9,435 bases of DNA from an uncultured Eggerthellaceae bacterium (GTDB taxonomy: Bacteria > Actinomycetota > Coriobacteriia > Coriobacteriales > Eggerthellaceae). Shown here one piece after another: positions 7,155 to 9,435 of this stretch. Where the stretch lies: positions 1 through 9,435 of the forward strand of contig CAKTXN010000066.1 in the NCBI GenBank assembly GCA_934630905.1. Direction: 5' to 3'. Each line of letters begins with the position of its first letter. Position 1 is the stretch's first letter. The notes beneath the pieces were generated by a model. The model ran no database searches. It worked only from the letters and a program-made list of their open reading frames with translations, and had not been told where the DNA came from. Position numbers and translations under genes: made by a program.

Positions 7155-7169
7155 AGAGTAACCAAGATA

Positions 7170-7970
7170 TTAGTGATTGCTGGTTGCCAGACCAACGTAA
7201 ACGGCAGAAAGAATGGTGAACACGTACGCCTGCAGGAACGCAACCAAACACTCCAGCGCGTACATGACAACCAGGAACAGGAACCAGGCAATAGCCGGCA
7301 GTGCGGCAATAAAGCTTGCACCCGCAACAGCGACCTCGGCGATAAACACCTGAGTCAAAATGGCGAAGATGCCCAGAATCATGTGACCAGCGAACATGTT
7401 GCCGTAAAGACGAACGGCCAACGTGAGCGCACGAAGAATCAAAGAGATGAGTTCGAAGAACCAGATGATGGGGACCATCACTTTAGGAAGACCCGAAGGA
7501 GCGATGGACTTCAGATAGCCCAGGCCGCCCTTAGCCTTGATGCCCCAGTAATTGAAGTACACAAACGAAGCAATTGCCAATGCCCAGGTAATGCTTAAAG
7601 AACCTGTGGGAGTCTTAGCGCCGGGAATCAGGCCAACAACGTTTGCGATCAGGATAAAGAAGAACAGCGAAGCCAAAAACGGCATGTGCTTTTCAAAGCC
7701 GTGGCCGATAGCACCTTCGCCCATGTTGCGTCGAACGGCATCGTAACCATATTCGACCATGCCCACAAAACGGCCCTCGGGCTTGAGCTTTACGCGCTTT
7801 GCAGCGGCAAGAACCACGATAAGCACCAGCGCCATAATGATGATGAGCCAAAACGTATACTGCGTAATGCTGAAGAATCCGAAATCAATAACAGGAACGG
7901 AAGCGAACGAGCCGCTTAGTTCCTCGATCGGTTCAGCAATATCAGCTAACGCATCGCCGGTAAGTTCCAT
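7170..7970 (-). CDS. atpB: F1Fo ATP synthase subunit a
   Basis: This 266-residue polytopic membrane subunit forms the two proton half-channels next to the c-ring. The essential arginine is R187 in LTLAVRLYGNMFAGH (182-196), which faces the c-ring carboxylate. Other family segments are NVVGLIPG (110-117), FELISLILR (172-180), and the last helix with the conserved Gln in AFLQAYVF (244-251). About five to six membrane helices are visible: ~36-58, 98-117, 126-146, 165-190, ~198-220 and 226-260. The start has AGGAAGG about 7 bases upstream and lies 15 bases after the small membrane-protein gene. The length is typical. Confidence 0.98.
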   Translation of the reverse strand: MELTGDALADIAEPIEELSGSFASVPVIDFGFFSITQYTFWLIIIMALVLIVVLAAAKRVKLKPEGRFVGMVEYGYDAVRRNMGEGAIGHGFEKHMPFLASLFFFILIANVVGLIPGAKTPTGSLSITWALAIASFVYFNYWGIKAKGGLGYLKSIAPSGLPKVMVPIIWFFELISLILRALTLAVRLYGNMFAGHMILGIFAILTQVFIAEVAVAGASFIAALPAIAWFLFLVVMYALECLVAFLQAYVFTILSAVYVGLATSNH

Positions 7971-7985
7971 AAAGAACCCTTCCTC

Positions 7986-8276
7986 TTACTGCTTTTTTCT
8001 ATTCGAGTTGACACCATATATGATTGCCGTTGCGCTCAAACCCACCACCAGGGCCAAAACGAAAGGCAATAACACATCCCGTGCAAAATTGGCGCACACA
8101 GCAATAGCTGCCAGCATGACAAGAGTAGAAATCAGAAGGCTCAGAACAAGCAGACCCAGCGAACCCGCGCTGTTCGTTGCCAGCATTTTGCGCGCACGCG
8201 TTGCCATCTTGAACACGGGGATAAAACCCGCGGCACCCACAACGGCACCGATGATGACAGCAAGCACGATTGACAC
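7986..8276 (-). CDS. Small membrane protein, AtpI-like, first gene of the atp operon
   Basis: Using the GTG at 8276, this is a 96-residue protein with three hydrophobic segments (about 2-22, 39-62, 66-89), a basic loop after the first (KMATRARKM, 23-31) and a basic tail (NRKKQ). A good ribosome binding site (AAGGAAGGGAG) lies 7 bases before the GTG. The frame stays open further upstream to an ATG at 8516, but those extra 80 codons are rich in R and K, resemble no protein known to me and cross the likely promoter region, so I reject them. AtpI commonly occupies this place and helps c-ring assembly. The sequence itself is too divergent for me to prove membership, so the name rests on position, size and topology. 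Confidence 0.7.
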   Translation of the reverse strand: MSIVLAVIIGAVVGAAGFIPVFKMATRARKMLATNSAGSLGLLVLSLLISTLVMLAAIAVCANFARDVLLPFVLALVVGLSATAIIYGVNSNRKKQ

Positions 8277-8321
8277 GCCCTGGCTCCCTTCCTTTTCCTT
8301 TTGCCGTTTTCTACCACAGAC

Positions 8322-8340
8322 GCGCTTCGTTTTGAAGCGC
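8322..8340 (-). other. Perfect hairpin in the atp operon leader
   Basis: GCGCTTC and GAAGCGC form a perfect 7-bp stem with a 5-base loop (AAAAC on the minus strand), about 46 bases before the GTG of the first atp operon gene. It has no U-tract and leaves the ribosome binding site free. It could act as a 5' stabiliser or an attenuation element; this is inference. Confidence 0.5.
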
Positions 8341-8368
8341 AATTTGTGTTGCCAACTTAGCCTTGTGT

Positions 8369-8391
8369 ATGATAACGAAAAAATCTCGTTA
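8369..8391 (-). promoter_or_regulatory. Possible atp operon promoter with overlapping inverted repeat
   Basis: On the minus strand TATCAT (8369-8374) could be a -10 element, but the -35 is weak (TTCAGA or TCAGAC near 8393-8399, 18-19 bp away). TAACGA (8386-8391) and TCGTTA (8373-8378) form a perfect 6-bp inverted repeat with a 7-bp gap that covers the spacer and -10. The predicted start near 8362 would give a leader of about 85 bases. This is the best candidate I can find for the operon promoter, but it is not strong. Confidence 0.35.
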
Positions 8392-8399
8392 CGTCTGAA

Positions 8400-8427
8400 G
8401 GCAATTGGTAAACGTTTAATAATTGCC
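8400..8427. promoter_or_regulatory. 28-bp nested palindrome, LacI/GalR-like operator candidate
   Basis: A perfect 10-bp palindrome, TAAACGTTTA (8409-8418), is flanked at equal distance by GGCAATT (8400-8406) and its complement AATTGCC (8421-8427). Both symmetries share one centre, and only the two base pairs on each side between them (gg/at) break the 28-bp dyad. The AACGTT core with a central CG is typical of operators bound by LacI/GalR-family repressors. The element lies 124 bp upstream of the first atp operon start codon and abuts the weak -35 of the candidate promoter. Function is inferred; the symmetry is seen directly. Confidence 0.6.
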
Positions 8428-8614
8428 GAGAGCGGTGTTTCCTGCTCGGCGAATAGCAGTATTGTGCCCTTGGCGGCGTGCCGATCTTGCTCCCACCCAG
8501 TGCGATACGTACTCACTTTCGCTCTTTTCGTTTACGTATGGTGTTCGTATCTTGCCCTTCGTATTTGCGTTTTTACAGGCAGTTTTAACTTCCACAGGCG
8601 CGTTCGCAAACGCC

Positions 8615-8671
8615 TTTCGCGGGCTCTTTTGCTTCTTTGAAAAAGAGCGCGCTTGCTGAGCCGCCGCGAAA
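8615..8671. repeat. Composite stem: long inverted repeat with one-sided bulge
   Basis: On the plus strand TTTCGCGG (8615-8622) is followed directly by GCTCTTTT (8623-8630). The second arm pairs perfectly with AAAAGAGC (8641-8648), and the first with CCGCGAAA (8664-8671). The result is a 16-bp stem interrupted only by a 15-base bulge on the right side. Neither strand has a clean U-tract after it. It could be a structured non-coding RNA, a former terminator, or a DNA-level element; I cannot choose between these. Confidence 0.4.
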
Positions 8672-8738
8672 AACCGCACGTGATTGCATTTTTTCGCCTG
8701 TTTTCATCACTTAGAAACACTTACCAAACCAGGCTGCC

Positions 8739-8744
8739 TATAAT
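8739..8744 (+). promoter_or_regulatory. -10 element of the aminotransferase promoter
   Basis: A perfect TATAAT lies 45 bases before the aminotransferase start codon. No good -35 is found at 16-18 bp (AACACT region), so the promoter may rely on an activator or be weak. The predicted start near 8751 gives a leader of about 39 bases. Confidence 0.55.
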
Positions 8745-8789
8745 GCATAATTGATTTAGAGTGCCCTAAGCGAAATGAAGGGAGCATCA

Positions 8790-9435
8790 ATGACAGCATT
8801 TGCGAATATGACGCGTGGCGAACTCAAAACCGCGCTGGACGCTTTACGCAGCGAATATTACAACTACAAAGCGCAGGGCCTTAAGCTGAACATGGCACGC
8901 GGCAAACCCGAAGCGGCACAGTTTGACTTGAGCACCCCCATGCTCACCAACATTGCAACCGTAGAAGACTGCTTTAGCGAAGACGGTACCGACTGCCGCA
9001 ACTACGGTATTCTTGATGGTCTGCCGGAAGCAAAACGCCTGATGGCAGTCATGCTTGATACTGAGCCGGAAAACGTATTCGTATATGGCAACTCAAGCTT
9101 GCTGGCAATGTACGACACGCTTTCCCGCATCATGCGTTTCGGCGTGGGCGACGGCAAGCCTTGGAGCAGCTATCGCCACGGCATTAAGTGGATTTGCCCT
9201 GTTCCTGGTTACGATCGCCATTTCGCTATTTGCGAGGAGTTCGGAATTGACATGATTCCCGTTCCCCTGTTGGAAGATGGCCCCGACATGGACAAAGTGG
9301 AGGCGCTCGTTGCAAGCGACGCCACCATTAAAGGCATGTGGTGCGTGCCCAAGTACTCAAACCCCAGCGGCATAACGTACTCCGATGAAGTAGTGCGCCG
9401 TTTGGCTCGCATGTCAACTGCTGCCGATGACTTCC
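8790..9435 (+). CDS. PLP-dependent aminotransferase, N-terminal part (runs off window)
   Basis: An open frame from ATG 8790 to the window edge gives 215 residues of a fold-type I aminotransferase. Visible elements are the N-terminal arginine segment ARGKP (36-40), NYGILDGLPEAK (71-82, substrate-side loop), GNSSLLAMYD (100-109, cofactor phosphate region), CPVPGYDRHF (136-145, with the aromatic region over the PLP ring), and VPKYSNPSGITYS (186-198), whose Asn191 should contact the PLP ring hydroxyl. The Schiff-base lysine lies beyond the edge. The pattern matches the aspartate-aminotransferase group typified by Corynebacterium glutamicum AspT (Pfam Asp_aminotransf, as I recall) rather than MocR regulators, since there is no DNA-binding domain. 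The ribosome binding site AAGGGAG lies 5 bases upstream. The gene is divergent from atp and functionally unrelated as far as I can see. Confidence 0.9.
   Translation, partial: MTAFANMTRGELKTALDALRSEYYNYKAQGLKLNMARGKPEAAQFDLSTPMLTNIATVEDCFSEDGTDCRNYGILDGLPEAKRLMAVMLDTEPENVFVYGNSSLLAMYDTLSRIMRFGVGDGKPWSSYRHGIKWICPVPGYDRHFAICEEFGIDMIPVPLLEDGPDMDKVEALVASDATIKGMWCVPKYSNPSGITYSDEVVRRLARMSTAADDF

Larger units (their letters stand above)
8277..8789. other. Non-coding divergent regulatory region
   Basis: These 513 bases separate the minus-strand atp operon from the plus-strand aminotransferase gene. I see no convincing gene: the open frames here are short, rich in K and R, and lack good ribosome binding sites. 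The region holds several symmetric elements, listed separately: a hairpin at 8322-8340, an inverted repeat over a possible -10 at 8369-8391, the nested palindrome at 8400-8427, a composite stem at 8615-8671, and a -10 for the aminotransferase at 8739-8744. Two TACGTA hexamers (8506-8511 and 8533-8538) lie 27 bp apart. Confidence 0.7.

Noticed and set aside
8277..8516. N-terminal extension of the AtpI-like protein to ATG 8516
   Set aside because: The 80 extra codons are rich in R and K with no domain and would cover the palindrome and candidate promoter. The GTG at 8276 has a good ribosome binding site at proper spacing and starts exactly at the first membrane helix.
7759..8640. A 293-codon plus-strand open frame across atpB and the divergent region
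   Set aside because: Its first part is antisense to atpB and the AtpI-like gene, and the rest runs through regulatory sequence without any coding signal.
8623..8648. GCTCTTTT/AAAAGAGC hairpin as an intrinsic terminator
   Set aside because: The stem is perfect, but neither strand has a U-tract after it, and no gene ends nearby.
8532..8720. Short open frames on both strands in the divergent region (also 8416-8679 and 8423-8659)
   Set aside because: They overlap one another, are rich in Arg or Lys, lack ribosome binding sites and resemble no family; they are better read as non-coding.

Overview
The window holds one end of a ribosomal RNA operon, a complete F-type ATP synthase operon and the beginning of a divergent aminotransferase gene. 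It reads as an ordinary chromosomal core region. The 16S rRNA signatures (a very short helix 17 and an Actinobacteria-like 5' region) together with the style of the ATP synthase proteins suggest an actinobacterium of the class Coriobacteriia, probably near the Eggerthellaceae. The moderate GC content of the protein genes would suit a lower-GC member such as a Cryptobacterium-like organism. That placement comes from memory of family features, not from a search.

Layout from left to right: positions 1 to about 893 are the 5' part of a 16S rRNA gene on the minus strand, cut by the window edge. Positions 894-1262 are its leader and promoter region, with two tandem extended -10 promoters, several leader hairpins and an AT-rich inverted repeat just upstream of the inner promoter. 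A strong intrinsic terminator at 1263-1297 separates this from the atp operon. From 8276 down to 1321, on the minus strand, lie nine tightly packed genes in transcription order: a small AtpI-like membrane protein, atpB (a), atpE (c), atpF (b), atpH (delta), atpA (alpha), atpG (gamma), atpD (beta) and atpC (epsilon). Positions 8277-8789 are a non-coding divergent regulatory region. From 8790 to the right edge is the N-terminal half of a PLP-dependent aminotransferase on the plus strand.

The eight named atp genes encode a full proton-translocating F1Fo complex: a, b and c form the membrane part, alpha and beta the catalytic hexamer, gamma and epsilon the rotor stalk, and delta the stator link. 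The c subunit lacks the Gln of sodium-binding rings, so proton coupling is expected. Genes overlap or abut at atpF/atpH (11 nt), atpH/atpA (7 nt or 1 nt, depending on the start), atpG/atpD (0 nt gap) and atpD/atpC (1 nt), which indicates translational coupling. The only sizeable gap inside the operon, between atpB and atpE, carries two hairpins and a strong ribosome binding site before the gene whose product is needed in most copies.

I found no mobile element, CRISPR array, tRNA or unknown multi-gene system. The items most worth a second look are a 28-bp nested palindrome with a LacI-family-like core upstream of the atp operon (8400-8427), the architecture of the rrn promoter region, an insertion in the alpha subunit, and a signal-peptide-like extension on subunit b.
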